NCBI GenBank assembly: GCA_020722505.1
Contig: DYKR01000003.1
Location: 8,556-51,165, forward strand
DNA: 42,610 nt
Direction: 5' to 3'
From: Caldisericum exile
GTDB lineage: Bacteria; Caldisericota; Caldisericia; Caldisericales; Caldisericaceae
Position numbers and translations under genes: made by a program. The notes under the pieces were generated by a model. It did no database searches. It saw only the letters and a program-made list of their open reading frames with translations, and was not told where the DNA came from. Of this stretch, positions 35,345 through 42,610 are shown in pieces; the stretch's first letter is position 1, and each line of letters starts with the position of its first letter.

Positions 35345-35953
35345 ATGAAAAAAACTGAAAACTTAAATAAACTAACAAGGAAAGAGCTTTTAAACATTGC
35401 GAAAGTTTTAGGTATTAAGAAAAGAACTAAGATGAAAAAAGAGGAAATAATTAAAGCTATTAAAAATACAAGAAAAGCAATCGAAGAAATTAAAAAATTA
35501 GAAGACGAACTTAAAAAGAAAGTTGAAAAAACAAATGAAGAGCATCTCATTGCTCTTGCAAAAGAACCAGAATACGTATTTGTAAATTGGGAAACAGAAA
35601 AGGTTGGAGAAGGAGTAATTAGAGTTTTAGAAAATAACGTAGAAAAATTTTCTATCCCTGTTAATTTAAAAGAGGGGAAAAGTTATATCAAAGTAGAAGA
35701 AGATAAAGAAGTAAAGGTAGAATTGGGAACAATAGATAAAAAAGGAAAATTTAAAAAGTTATTAGACTCAAATAAGGTAATAGTCCCAACTTCTAAACAA
35801 ACTTTTGGCTCGCCAACTTTTAGAAATCTGGATTCTCTTAAAAAGGCAAGGGAAGGAAAAGTCAAACAAGAAGAGATGAGTAAATACATAGAGCAAGAAG
35901 AAAAAACAAGAAAAGAGTTAAAATACTTAAAGTACGGGAAGGAAGAGAAATGA
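35345..35953 (+). CDS. DUF4912 protein with N-terminal SAP/Rho-like helices
   Basis: 202 aa, very rich in Lys and Glu. Residues about 8-50 (LTRKELLNIAKVLGIKKRTK, then MKKEEIIKAI) form a SAP/Rho-N-like helix-extended-helix. Residues about 70-165 match DUF4912 with ALAKEPEYVFVNWETEK and NSYIK-like strand text. Members lie next to GH57 glucan enzymes in thermophiles, and it is inserted here between glgC and the branching enzyme. GGAGG is in the glgC end. Ends as ATGA with the next gene. The function is unknown; an RNA- or glucan-associated role can be argued, not shown. Confidence 0.7.
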   Translation: MKKTENLNKLTRKELLNIAKVLGIKKRTKMKKEEIIKAIKNTRKAIEEIKKLEDELKKKVEKTNEEHLIALAKEPEYVFVNWETEKVGEGVIRVLENNVEKFSIPVNLKEGKSYIKVEEDKEVKVELGTIDKKGKFKKLLDSNKVIVPTSKQTFGSPTFRNLDSLKKAREGKVKQEEMSKYIEQEEKTRKELKYLKYGKEEK

Positions 35954-37527
35954 AAGGCTATCTTGCAATAGTTTTACATACACACTTACCCTTTGTAAAA
36001 CATCCAGAAGAAGAATTTTTTATGGAGGAAAACTGGCTTTACGAAGCAATCATCGAAAGCTACCTTCCTTTGCTTTATAACTTCTACAAATTAAGAGACG
36101 AAGGAGTTAATTTTCATCTTACGATGTCTTTAACACCTCCTCTTACAAATATGCTCCTTGACAAACTATTAATGGGTAGATTTGAAAGATTTGTAAACTT
36201 AAGAATTCAACTCATTAAAGACCTTTTAAAGGAAAAAAATGGAAAAGAAAAAGAAAACTTACTTTTTTATAAAGATAGATTCGAAAGCCTATACAATTTC
36301 TACAAGAACACTCTCAAAGGTAATGTTATAAATGGATTTAGGGAACTACAAGACCAGGGATTTTTAGAAATTATTACATGCACTGCAACCCATGAGATTC
36401 TTCCCATTGAAGTGCACGATAAAATCAAAGAAGTACAGGTAGAAGTTGGGGTTTTAAACTACAAAAATGTGTTTGGAAAAAATCCAAAAGGTATTTGGCT
36501 TGGTGAATGTGCATACACTCCACCTCTAGACGAAATTCTTGCAAAATATGGAATAGAATACACCATTCTTGATGCGCATGGACTAATTTTTGCAAAACCA
36601 AAGGCGTTCTATGGGATCTCAGCACCTATTGTAAGTGAATCAACCGTTGCATTTTTTGGAAGAGACCCTGAGGCATCAAAACAAGTATGGAGTGCACAAG
36701 AAGGATACCCAGGAGATTTTAACTACAGAGAATTTTACAAAGATATAGTCTACGATATAGATGAAAGGCAAGTAAGAAAATACATCCATCCAGGTTCATT
36801 AAGGTTTGACTCAGGAATAAAAATCCATAAAATTACAGGAAAAGTTGGACTTCATGAAAAAGAATTATACGATAGGAAAAAGGCAATGGAAATGGTTGAA
36901 ATCCATGCAGGAAACTACATGTTTAACAGAGAAAAACAAATTGAATACCTTGCTAACATTATGGATAGAAAACCTATTATCGTTGCACCGTTTGATACTG
37001 AACTTTTCGGTCATTGGTGGTTTGAAGGTCCAGAGTTTTTAAGTGAACTCTTTAGAAAAATAGATAAATACTCATCTGTAATAAAAACAACAACACTTTC
37101 AAAGTATCTTGAGGAATATGATACTTACCAAGTTGCTGAACCAGCTATATCTTCTTGGGGAGATGGAGGATATTTCAAAGTTTGGTTAAATGACAAAACC
37201 GATTGGATATACCCACATCTATACACAATCGGAAAAAGGATGATTAAGATTGCAAATAAAATTGACAAACCTAAAAATGATCTGCAAAAAAGGGCTTTAA
37301 ATATGCTTGCAAGAGAACTACTTCTTGCGGAAAGTTCAGATTGGGCGTTTCTTATAACAGTTGGAACCGCAATAAACTACGCAACTGAAAGAGAAAATTT
37401 TCATATTAACGCATTTAACAAACTTTACAACGAAATTTTAAATGACAATATAGACGAAAAATTTTTAACATTCCTAGAAAATAGAGACAGTATTTTTAAT
37501 TTCTTAAACTATACAATTTTTAGATAG
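35950..37527 (+). CDS. GH57 1,4-alpha-glucan branching enzyme
   Basis: Introduces alpha-1,6 branches in glycogen by a double-displacement mechanism; 525 aa, typical for the GH57 branching type. The N-terminus GYLAIVLHTHLPFVKHPE is motif 1, nucleophile E186 is in GIWLGECAYTPP, acid/base D349 is in VAPFDTELFGHWWFEGP, and the C-terminal helical region with ARELLLAESSDWAFLI follows. ATGA overlap with the DUF4912 gene. A glycogen synthase gene is not in the window. Confidence 0.92.
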   Translation: MKGYLAIVLHTHLPFVKHPEEEFFMEENWLYEAIIESYLPLLYNFYKLRDEGVNFHLTMSLTPPLTNMLLDKLLMGRFERFVNLRIQLIKDLLKEKNGKEKENLLFYKDRFESLYNFYKNTLKGNVINGFRELQDQGFLEIITCTATHEILPIEVHDKIKEVQVEVGVLNYKNVFGKNPKGIWLGECAYTPPLDEILAKYGIEYTILDAHGLIFAKPKAFYGISAPIVSESTVAFFGRDPEASKQVWSAQEGYPGDFNYREFYKDIVYDIDERQVRKYIHPGSLRFDSGIKIHKITGKVGLHEKELYDRKKAMEMVEIHAGNYMFNREKQIEYLANIMDRKPIIVAPFDTELFGHWWFEGPEFLSELFRKIDKYSSVIKTTTLSKYLEEYDTYQVAEPAISSWGDGGYFKVWLNDKTDWIYPHLYTIGKRMIKIANKIDKPKNDLQKRALNMLARELLLAESSDWAFLITVGTAINYATERENFHINAFNKLYNEILNDNIDEKFLTFLENRDSIFNFLNYTIFR

Positions 37528-37544
37528 GAGGTTCATAGAATACC

Positions 37545-38102
37545 ATGCTCACAAGAGAAGAAAGTCTTAAACTGCTTAAAGAGCATGTGCATGATGAGAA
37601 TCTCATTAAACACATGCTTGCAACCGAAGCCATTATGAGAGCCCTTGCAAAAAAGTTTAACGAGGATGAGGAAAAATGGGGTATCGCAGGTTTACTGCAC
37701 GACATCGATTACGAACAAACCAAGGATAACCCAGAACTTCACAGTAAAATTGGAGCAGAAATCCTAAAGAATCTTGGTTTTGAGGAAGATATAGTCCACG
37801 CTGTTCTTGCACACAATGAAAGGCACGGAGTTGAAAGAGCAAGTCTTCTTGATAAAGCCTTATGGGTAAGTGACCCCGTTACAGGTTTTATAATAGCAGT
37901 TGCCTTAGTCCGCCCAGACAAAAAATTAGCCTCAGTTGAATTAAGCTCAATGAAGAAAAAATTCAAAGAGAAAAGTTTTGCAGCTGGTGCAGATAGAGAT
38001 CAGATAAAAGCATGCGAAACTGATTTAGGAATTCCACTTGGTGAATTTCTCATGCTTTCTCTTGAAGCTTTAAAAGGCATAAGCACTGATTTGGGATTAT
38101 GA
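37545..38102 (+). CDS. HD-domain metal-dependent phosphohydrolase
   Basis: 185 aa single HD fold. Metal ligands appear in order: H in IKHMLATEAIM, HD in GLLHDIDYEQ, H in AHNERHG and D in LWVSDPVTGF. Such HDIG-type proteins act on nucleotides or small phosphates; substrate unknown. GGAGG lies 15 bases upstream of the ATG at a slightly long spacing. ATGA overlap with the NIF3-like gene. Confidence 0.85.
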   Translation: MLTREESLKLLKEHVHDENLIKHMLATEAIMRALAKKFNEDEEKWGIAGLLHDIDYEQTKDNPELHSKIGAEILKNLGFEEDIVHAVLAHNERHGVERASLLDKALWVSDPVTGFIIAVALVRPDKKLASVELSSMKKKFKEKSFAAGADRDQIKACETDLGIPLGEFLMLSLEALKGISTDLGL

Positions 38103-39184
38103 AGCTTAGAGAATTATATTCTATATTGAATGAAATAGCACCGTTTTTTCTTCAAGAGGAATACGATAATTCTGGTTTACAGTTTGGAGATTTGGATTCT
38201 GAAATAACAAAGATACTTTTGACTACCGATCTAACACAAGACACAGTTTTAGAAGCTAAAGAAAATAATGCTAATACAATGATTACCCATCACCCCATCA
38301 TGTTTAAACCAATAAAATCAATTGAAAAAAAGAAAAAACCAGCTTTGTTTAAGGCTATTACCAACGGTATAAACATTATTAGCTTTCATACAAATTTTGA
38401 TTTGGCAGAGGGTGGCCTCAATGACTACTTTTTAAAAATTCTTGGCCTTAAAAAAATTAAACCAATTGTTGAAAGTAGAGAAAAAATTTATAAAATCGTT
38501 ACCTTTGTGCCCGAAGAATACGTAGATACAGTTAGAGATGCCCTATTTGAAGCAAACTGCGGGAACATAGGAAAATACGACAGATGTTCTTTCGTAAGCA
38601 AGGGTATAGGCACCTTTAGACCACTTGAAGGCAGTAATCCATTTATAGGAACACAAAACAAAGAAGAACATGTAAATGAAGTTAGGGTAGAGGTTATTGT
38701 AAAAGAAAGAGATTTAAATAAGGCACTTACTGAATTAAAAAAAGCCCATCCATACGAAGAGCCTGCAATAGATGTGTTCAGGACCATTTTTCATAAGAAC
38801 TATGGAATTGGAGCAATCTCAATTCTTGATAGACCACTCAATTTAAAAGAATTTATAGAAACGTTTAAACGCCTTACATACACAAAATATGTAAGAGTAA
38901 TAGGAGATATAAATAAAGAAATTAATAAGATTGCAGTATGCACAGGTGGATGTAGTTCTCTTATAGATTCTATACCAGAAGACGTTGATTTATTTATAAC
39001 AGGGGATATCACTTACCATACCGCACTTACGATGTTAGAAAAAGGCATTACAACTTTAGATGTAGAACATTTTGAAACAGAAAAATTCTTTAAAGAGGCA
39101 TTAAAAGAAAAACTTGACCGATACAATTTAACAATTGATGTTATTGTTTCCAAAAAAGAAAAATCACCTTTTTTACTACTTTAA
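38099..39184 (+). CDS. NIF3-like / YbgI-YqfO family dinuclear-metal protein
   Basis: 361 aa. The N-terminal half has EEYDNSGLQFGD, LLTTDLTQDTVLEA, MITHHPIMFKPIKSI and FHTNFDLAEGG; the C-terminal half has CTGGCSSLIDSIPEDVDLFI and GDITYHTALTMLEKGI, with LDVEHFETEKFF. A CutA/PII-like insert (about residues 125-235; YKIVTFVPEEYVDTVRDAL) marks the long YqfO form. Metal ligands include HH, D and H..E. Often annotated as GTP cyclohydrolase 1 type 2, which is not well supported. Followed by a hairpin. Confidence 0.88.
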   Translation: MKLRELYSILNEIAPFFLQEEYDNSGLQFGDLDSEITKILLTTDLTQDTVLEAKENNANTMITHHPIMFKPIKSIEKKKKPALFKAITNGINIISFHTNFDLAEGGLNDYFLKILGLKKIKPIVESREKIYKIVTFVPEEYVDTVRDALFEANCGNIGKYDRCSFVSKGIGTFRPLEGSNPFIGTQNKEEHVNEVRVEVIVKERDLNKALTELKKAHPYEEPAIDVFRTIFHKNYGIGAISILDRPLNLKEFIETFKRLTYTKYVRVIGDINKEINKIAVCTGGCSSLIDSIPEDVDLFITGDITYHTALTMLEKGITTLDVEHFETEKFFKEALKEKLDRYNLTIDVIVSKKEKSPFLLL

Positions 39185-39220
39185 ACTTATAAAGGCCCGG
39201 TTATCTGGGCCTCTATAAGT
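39185..39220. terminator. Bidirectional terminator hairpin between NIF3-like gene and rplL
   Basis: Long near-perfect inverted repeat: ACTTATA (39185-39191), A, AGGCCC, an 8-base loop, GGGCCT, C, TATAAGT. Only one A/C mismatch breaks the stem of 13 pairs. It lies in the 54-base convergent gap, with CAATCTTTT on the right side serving the plus direction. Confidence 0.75.
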
Positions 39221-39238
39221 CAATCTTTTAAAAAACAA

Positions 39239-39622
39239 CTACTTTAATTCTATTTTTGCTCCTGCTTCTTCGAACTTCTTCTTTAATTCTTCAGCGTCTT
39301 TCTTTGGAAGAGCCTCTTTAATCTTCTGTGGCTCTTTTTCTGCTGCTTCAACTAAATCCTTTGATTCTTTAAGTCCTAATCCAAGGCTTTCTCTTACCAC
39401 TTTAATAACATTGATCTTCTTTTGGGCATCAAAACCAACAAGAACTACGTCAAATTCTGTTTTTTCTTCTTGTGCTGCTTGTGGAGCTGCCCCACCCATT
39501 GGCATCGCTGCCATTGGAACTGCTGCCGTTACACCAAACTTCTCTTCGAGTGCTTTCACAAGCTCTGAAAGCTCTAATACACTCATTTTTTCAATTGCTT
39601 CAATAATTTCTTCTTTTGTCAT
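39239..39622 (-). CDS. rplL: Ribosomal protein L7/L12
   Basis: Stalk protein contacting GTPase factors; 127 aa. The N-terminal dimerisation helix is [21 protein letters not shown], followed by a short Ala/Pro/Gly-Met hinge ([20 protein letters not shown]) and the C-terminal globular domain ([35 protein letters not shown]). GGAGG precedes the ATG. Last gene of the rplJL unit. Confidence 0.98.
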   Translation of the reverse strand: MTKEEIIEAIEKMSVLELSELVKALEEKFGVTAAVPMAAMPMGGAAPQAAQEEKTEFDVVLVGFDAQKKINVIKVVRESLGLGLKESKDLVEAAEKEPQKIKEALPKKDAEELKKKFEEAGAKIELK

Positions 39623-39641
39623 GATAACCTCCTAAAATAAT

Positions 39642-40187
39642 TTATGCTGCTAAACTTTCTTTTTTATCTTTAATTTGGTTTAAAACAGTAACCAAATCTC
39701 TCTGTGGTTTTGAGAGCACTGTTACAAGTCTTTGAATTGGTGAATTTATAAGATAGAGTAATTTTCCAACAATAACAGGTTTTGGTGGAAGTTTCGATAG
39801 CTCAACAAGTTCTTTACCTGTAAGATACTTACCTTCAACAAAACCTCCCTTTAATTCAAAAAGTGGAGTTTCATCTCCTGATTTTGCTTCAACAAATTTT
39901 TTTGCAAGTTCAGTTGAATCGATAGAAGAAATAACAAGAGCGACATTACTTTTGAAGACATTGTCGCCAACAGAAATACCCAATTCTTTACATGCGAGCT
40001 TTAAAAGATTGTTTTTAACAACTCGATAGTATATATAGGCTTCCTCACTTTTAAAGCTTTTTCTTAGAGCAGTAATTTCATTTGCTTTAATACTCTTGAA
40101 ATCTACAAACATTACATTATCACTACTAATTTTTGCAAGCTGCCCTTTAATTTCATCAAGGACTTTTCTTTTTTCCTCTCGCTTCAT
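39642..40187 (-). CDS. rplJ: Ribosomal protein L10
   Basis: 181 aa. Binds 23S rRNA near the L11 site and carries L12 dimers. Family stretches seen: NVMFVDFKSIKANEITALRK, YRVVKNNLLKLA, LKGGFVEGKYL and LSKLPPKPVIVGKLLYLINS, with a C-terminal helix for L12 (LVTVLNQIKDKKES). AAGGAGG precedes the ATG, and an L10 leader lies just upstream. Confidence 0.97.
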   Translation of the reverse strand: MKREEKRKVLDEIKGQLAKISSDNVMFVDFKSIKANEITALRKSFKSEEAYIYYRVVKNNLLKLACKELGISVGDNVFKSNVALVISSIDSTELAKKFVEAKSGDETPLFELKGGFVEGKYLTGKELVELSKLPPKPVIVGKLLYLINSPIQRLVTVLSKPQRDLVTVLNQIKDKKESLAA

Positions 40188-40195
40188 AAAGCCTC

Positions 40196-40312
40196 CTTCA
40201 AATTAAAAACCCGGTTGATTGCCAACCGGGGTAAAGAGGTAACATGCAACTTTCCTTTTAACCTCGGTTGGCAAATTTAAGGGAATTAGATCCCACCAAC
40301 TGTCTTCGGTTT
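40196..40312 (-). promoter_or_regulatory. L10 leader with attenuator for rplJ-rplL
   Basis: On the minus strand the region reads ACCGAAGACAGTTGGTGGG near its 5' end, the known bacterial L10-binding core. Next comes TTGCCAACCG (complement of 40265-40274), which pairs perfectly over 10 bp with CGGTTGGCAA (complement of 40219-40228). That segment can alternatively form the terminator hairpin at 40210-40230. A -10-like TATAAT (40313-40318) just upstream suggests a separate promoter. Inference: free L10(L12) bound to the leader tips the balance to termination. Confidence 0.75.
40205..40230 (-). terminator. Intrinsic terminator (attenuator) before rplJ
   Basis: On the minus strand CCCGGTTG, loop GCAAT, then CAACCGGG, followed directly by TTTTT. 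This 8-bp GC-rich stem with U tract is a textbook terminator, located 18-43 bases before the rplJ ATG. Confidence 0.8.
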
Positions 40313-40326
40313 ATTATAAAAAATAA

Positions 40327-41025
40327 CTAAGCCTTCAATAGCTCGTTTACATTCACCTTAACTGCAGGTGACATCGTAAGCGAAAGATAAACCTTCTTAA
40401 TAAACTGGCCACGAACTGAAGCAGGTCTGGATTTAACAACTGCAGAATTAAAAGCTAACAAATTTTCTTTCAATTGGTCAGCTGTAAAAGATGATTTACC
40501 AATTACCGAATGTAATACACCTGTTTTATCAACTCTAAACTCAATTTTGCCAGCCTTAAACTCCTTCACGGCATTGTAGATATCCATAGTTACAGTGCCA
40601 GATTTCGGGCTTGGCATGAGTTTTCTTGGTCCCAATATTTTAGCAATCCTACCAAGCGGTCTCATCATATCAGGGGTGGCAAGAGCAACATCAAAATCTA
40701 AAAAACCTTCTTTTTCAATTTTTTGAATTAGATCTTCCCCGCCTACATAATCGGCATTGGCTTCTTTAGCCTCTTGAGCTTTATCCGCTGTTGCAAAAAC
40801 AAGCACTCTTACACTCTTGCCAGTGCCGTGAGGAAGGGTAATAACTCCTCTAATGTTTTGATCAGCTTGTTTTGGATCGACATTCAATGCATAGGTAACT
40901 TCCACAGATTCATCGAATTTTACGCTTTTTAAATTTTTCACAGTATTAATTGCTTCATCAATAGAATAAGCCTTTGCTTTATCAACTTTCTTCAATAACT
41001 CTAAATACCTTTTTCCTCTTTTCAC
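40327..41025 (-). CDS. rplA: Ribosomal protein L1
   Basis: 232 aa, full length. Family text: KRGKRYLELLKKVDKAKAYS, VEVTYALNVDPKQADQNIRG, LPHGTGKSVRVLVFA, LGPRKLMPSPKSGTVT and IEFRVDKTGVLHSVIGK. Start is GTG 41025, with AAGGAGG upstream. It forms the L1 stalk and in many bacteria feeds back on rplKA mRNA; no such leader element was traced here. Confidence 0.97.
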   Translation of the reverse strand: MKRGKRYLELLKKVDKAKAYSIDEAINTVKNLKSVKFDESVEVTYALNVDPKQADQNIRGVITLPHGTGKSVRVLVFATADKAQEAKEANADYVGGEDLIQKIEKEGFLDFDVALATPDMMRPLGRIAKILGPRKLMPSPKSGTVTMDIYNAVKEFKAGKIEFRVDKTGVLHSVIGKSSFTADQLKENLLAFNSAVVKSRPASVRGQFIKKVYLSLTMSPAVKVNVNELLKA

Positions 41026-41070
41026 GTAAACCTCCTTGTGGTTAACGACCTAAGTCTCCCACAAACCTTC

Positions 41071-41505
41071 CTATCCTTCAATTACAGTAACACCCATATT
41101 TTTTGCAGTGCCTTCTATTATACGCGCTGCTGCATCGAGATCTGTGGTGTTAAGGTCTTTAAATTTTAATTTTGCAATCTCCAATAGTTGCGATCTTTTT
41201 ATAGTGCCAACTTTCTTCTTATTAGGTTCTGAAGAACCTTTCTCAATCTTAATAGCCTTTTTAATCAAAAAGGAAGCAGGCGAAGATTTAAGGACAAAAT
41301 CAAAACTCTTGTCCTCATACACATTTATTATAACAGGAACAACATTACCCTCCATTGATTGCGTTGCTGCATTAAACCTCTTGCAAAAATCCATTATGTT
41401 TATTCCTTTAGGGCCTAACGCAGTGCCCACAGGAGGTGCTGGTGTTGCCTTACCTGCTTCAAGTTGAAGTTTTACAATACCTACTAATTTTTTCTTCTTT
41501 GCCAT
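41071..41505 (-). CDS. rplK: Ribosomal protein L11
   Basis: 144 aa; GTPase-centre protein. [20 protein letters not shown] and [14 protein letters not shown] are the conserved N-terminal domain with the proline-rich helix, and the C-terminal rRNA-binding domain holds [14 protein letters not shown] and [25 protein letters not shown] precedes the ATG. It starts 11 bases after nusG. Confidence 0.98.
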   Translation of the reverse strand: MAKKKKLVGIVKLQLEAGKATPAPPVGTALGPKGINIMDFCKRFNAATQSMEGNVVPVIINVYEDKSFDFVLKSSPASFLIKKAIKIEKGSSEPNKKKVGTIKRSQLLEIAKLKFKDLNTTDLDAAARIIEGTAKNMGVTVIEG

Positions 41506-41516
41506 ACAAACTCACC

Positions 41517-42062
41517 TCATACTTTCTGAATATGCTCACTTTTTAATTCGACAGGCATTTCTCTTCCAAACATCTTTAAAACAACTCTTGCAATGCCTTT
41601 GGATTCATCAATTGCTTCAACAACACCTTCCATATCTTTGAAAGGTCCTACTAAAATTTTCACCCTATCATTCACATCAAAGTGAAGTTTTTCTTTTGCT
41701 CTTTCTTCGGTTACCCTTTCTTTTACAATCTTTTCAATTTCTTCTTCAGAAATAGGAGTAGGCTTTCCTGTAGGACCTACAAAACCCAAAACGCCAGGTG
41801 TATTTCTTACAACATACCAAGATTCATCTGTTAAAATCATTTTTACAAATATATAACCAGGAAAAACTTTAACTGGTTTAATTTTTCTTTTACCTTTCTT
41901 ATCGATAAAACTATAGTAATCAGAAGGCAGAAGAATTTCTAAAATCTTATCCTCTAAACCATAACCACGAATACGATTTTTTAGTTCCTCAATAACCTTC
42001 TGCTCTTTTCCAGAGTAAGTATGCACAAGGTACCAACGGGGCACCTTAACGTTTTCATCCAT
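41517..42062 (-). CDS. nusG: Transcription factor NusG
   Basis: 181 aa. NGN domain with WYLVHTYSGKEQKVIEEL and KVFPGYIFVKMILTDESWYV, VRNTPGVLGFVG; KOW domain with KILVGPFKDMEGVVEAIDES. Binds RNA polymerase and links it to ribosome or Rho. The start is ATG 42062, which lies one base after the secE stop. No large insertion in the NGN-KOW linker. Confidence 0.97.
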   Translation of the reverse strand: MDENVKVPRWYLVHTYSGKEQKVIEELKNRIRGYGLEDKILEILLPSDYYSFIDKKGKRKIKPVKVFPGYIFVKMILTDESWYVVRNTPGVLGFVGPTGKPTPISEEEIEKIVKERVTEERAKEKLHFDVNDRVKILVGPFKDMEGVVEAIDESKGIARVVLKMFGREMPVELKSEHIQKV

Positions 42063-42063
42063 A

Positions 42064-42312
42064 TTATTTCAAAATCACCTTCAAAAGTTGGGCAAAGCCA
42101 AAATCCCACACTCCAATATACACTGTCCAGAATACAAGAAAAGCAATTACAACACTAGAATCTTGGATAAGTTCTTTTCTAGTAGGCCATTTAACCTTAT
42201 GCCTTAACTCAACCCATACACCTTTTAGAAAATCTTTAAAAGATGTTTTTGGAAGTTTTACTGTTGTCGGTGTAGTTGTTTTAACTGTTTTAACGCTTGC
42301 CTTATCTTTCAT
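42064..42312 (-). CDS. secE: Preprotein translocase subunit SecE
   Basis: 82 aa. Single C-terminal membrane helix (VVIAFLVFWTVYIGVWDFGF) after the conserved amphipathic helix WVELRHKVKWPTRKELIQDS. ATG 42312 is chosen because the longer frame to 42348 would run into tRNATrp. The 5' end lies six bases after the tRNA 3' CCA, with no ribosome site. Confidence 0.95.
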   Translation of the reverse strand: MKDKASVKTVKTTTPTTVKLPKTSFKDFLKGVWVELRHKVKWPTRKELIQDSSVVIAFLVFWTVYIGVWDFGFAQLLKVILK

Positions 42313-42318
42313 TTCTAC

Positions 42319-42392
<74 letters not shown>

Positions 42393-42394
<2 letters not shown>

Positions 42395-42545
42395 ATGCCT
42401 TTACCTCCTTATGCAAAGTATGTTTTTTACAAAACTTACAATACTTCTTCAACTGTAATTTTTCCTTGTTTTCTTTCTTATTTATTGTGGTTGCATAATT
42501 TCTTCTTTTACATTCTGTGCATTCAAGTAAGATAATATCTCTCAT
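42393..42545 (-). CDS. rpmG: Ribosomal protein L33
   Basis: 50 aa, too short for most ORF cut-offs. It starts [17 protein letters not shown] and ends HKEVKA, with two Cys pairs (CTEC and CKFC), the zinc-binding form. AGAGGG is upstream at about 12 bases. The final TAG codon shares its A and G with the 5' end of tRNATrp. Located between tuf and tRNATrp, as in many thermophiles. Confidence 0.93.
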
Positions 42546-42562
42546 TGTTATCAAAACCCTCT

Positions 42563-42610
42563 CTATTCAATAACCTTTGTAATAACTCCAGCACCTACTG
42601 TTCTTCCACC
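42563..42610 (-). CDS. tuf: Elongation factor Tu, C-terminal 15 residues
   Basis: Only the last codons lie in the window: [15 protein letters not shown] then TAG, which is the well-known EF-Tu C-terminus. It precedes rpmG by 17 bases, in the standard tuf-rpmG-trnW-secE order. The start lies beyond the right edge of the window. Confidence 0.93.
   Translation of the reverse strand, partial: GGRTVGAGVITKVIE

Overview
The window is AT-rich bacterial chromosome, densely packed, with many ATGA-type or few-base gene overlaps. The tuf-rpmG-tRNATrp-secE-nusG-rplK-rplA-rplJ-rplL string, the L10 leader, bifunctional PBP1A, RuvABC and PdxST all say Bacteria. A GH57 glucan branching enzyme, GlgC, a DUF4912 protein, many Lys/Glu/Ile-rich proteins and secreted proteins with copper-amine-oxidase-N stalk repeats resemble low-GC thermophilic lineages such as Caldisericota, Dictyoglomota or Thermotogota. 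I favour a Caldisericum-like bacterium, but this is inference from gene content, not a database match.

Layout. 1-2395 (-): 5'-terminal part (798 codons) of a single-chain restriction-modification enzyme that runs off the window. 2396-3080: non-coding, with degenerate dispersed repeats. 3081-4205 (-) alr and 4257-5015 (+) surE are divergent. 5077-9503 (-): a type IV pilus block reading pilD, pilM, pilN, pilO, a mini PilP-like gene, then an M24 peptidase. 9578-16699 (+): DUF1614 protein, ccdA, rbfA, nrnA, sppA, Yip1-like protein, uvrD/pcrA, a hotdog thioesterase and a 55-aa membrane protein missed by simple ORF calling. 16701-21718 (+): PBP1A, serS, tRNASer(TGA) and a phosphodiesterase-like protein. 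21699-24907 (-): a glycerate 2-kinase, a DUF72 protein and a twice-frameshifted EamA transporter.

25220-29522 (+) is the most unusual part. It holds a membrane-anchored thioredoxin-fold protein with an FMN-bind-like middle, a 677-aa secreted protein with a five-cysteine cluster and two copper-amine-oxidase-N repeats, and a secreted thioredoxin domain fused to a CcdA-type electron carrier. Together they look like a self-contained extracytoplasmic thiol-redox module. 29551-29784 holds remains of a broken gene. 29804-34046 (+): pdxS-pdxT-yebC-ruvC-ruvA-ruvB, tightly coupled. 34085-39184 (+): glgC, a DUF4912 protein, GH57 branching enzyme (glycogen synthesis), then an HD-domain protein and a NIF3-like protein, closed by a hairpin shared with the convergent ribosomal cluster.

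39239-42610 (-): translation/secretion cluster. rplJ-rplL is preceded by an L10 leader in which a 10-bp antiterminator helix and an 8-bp terminator hairpin are mutually exclusive. The rpmG stop codon overlaps the first bases of tRNATrp, and secE begins 6 nt after that tRNA.
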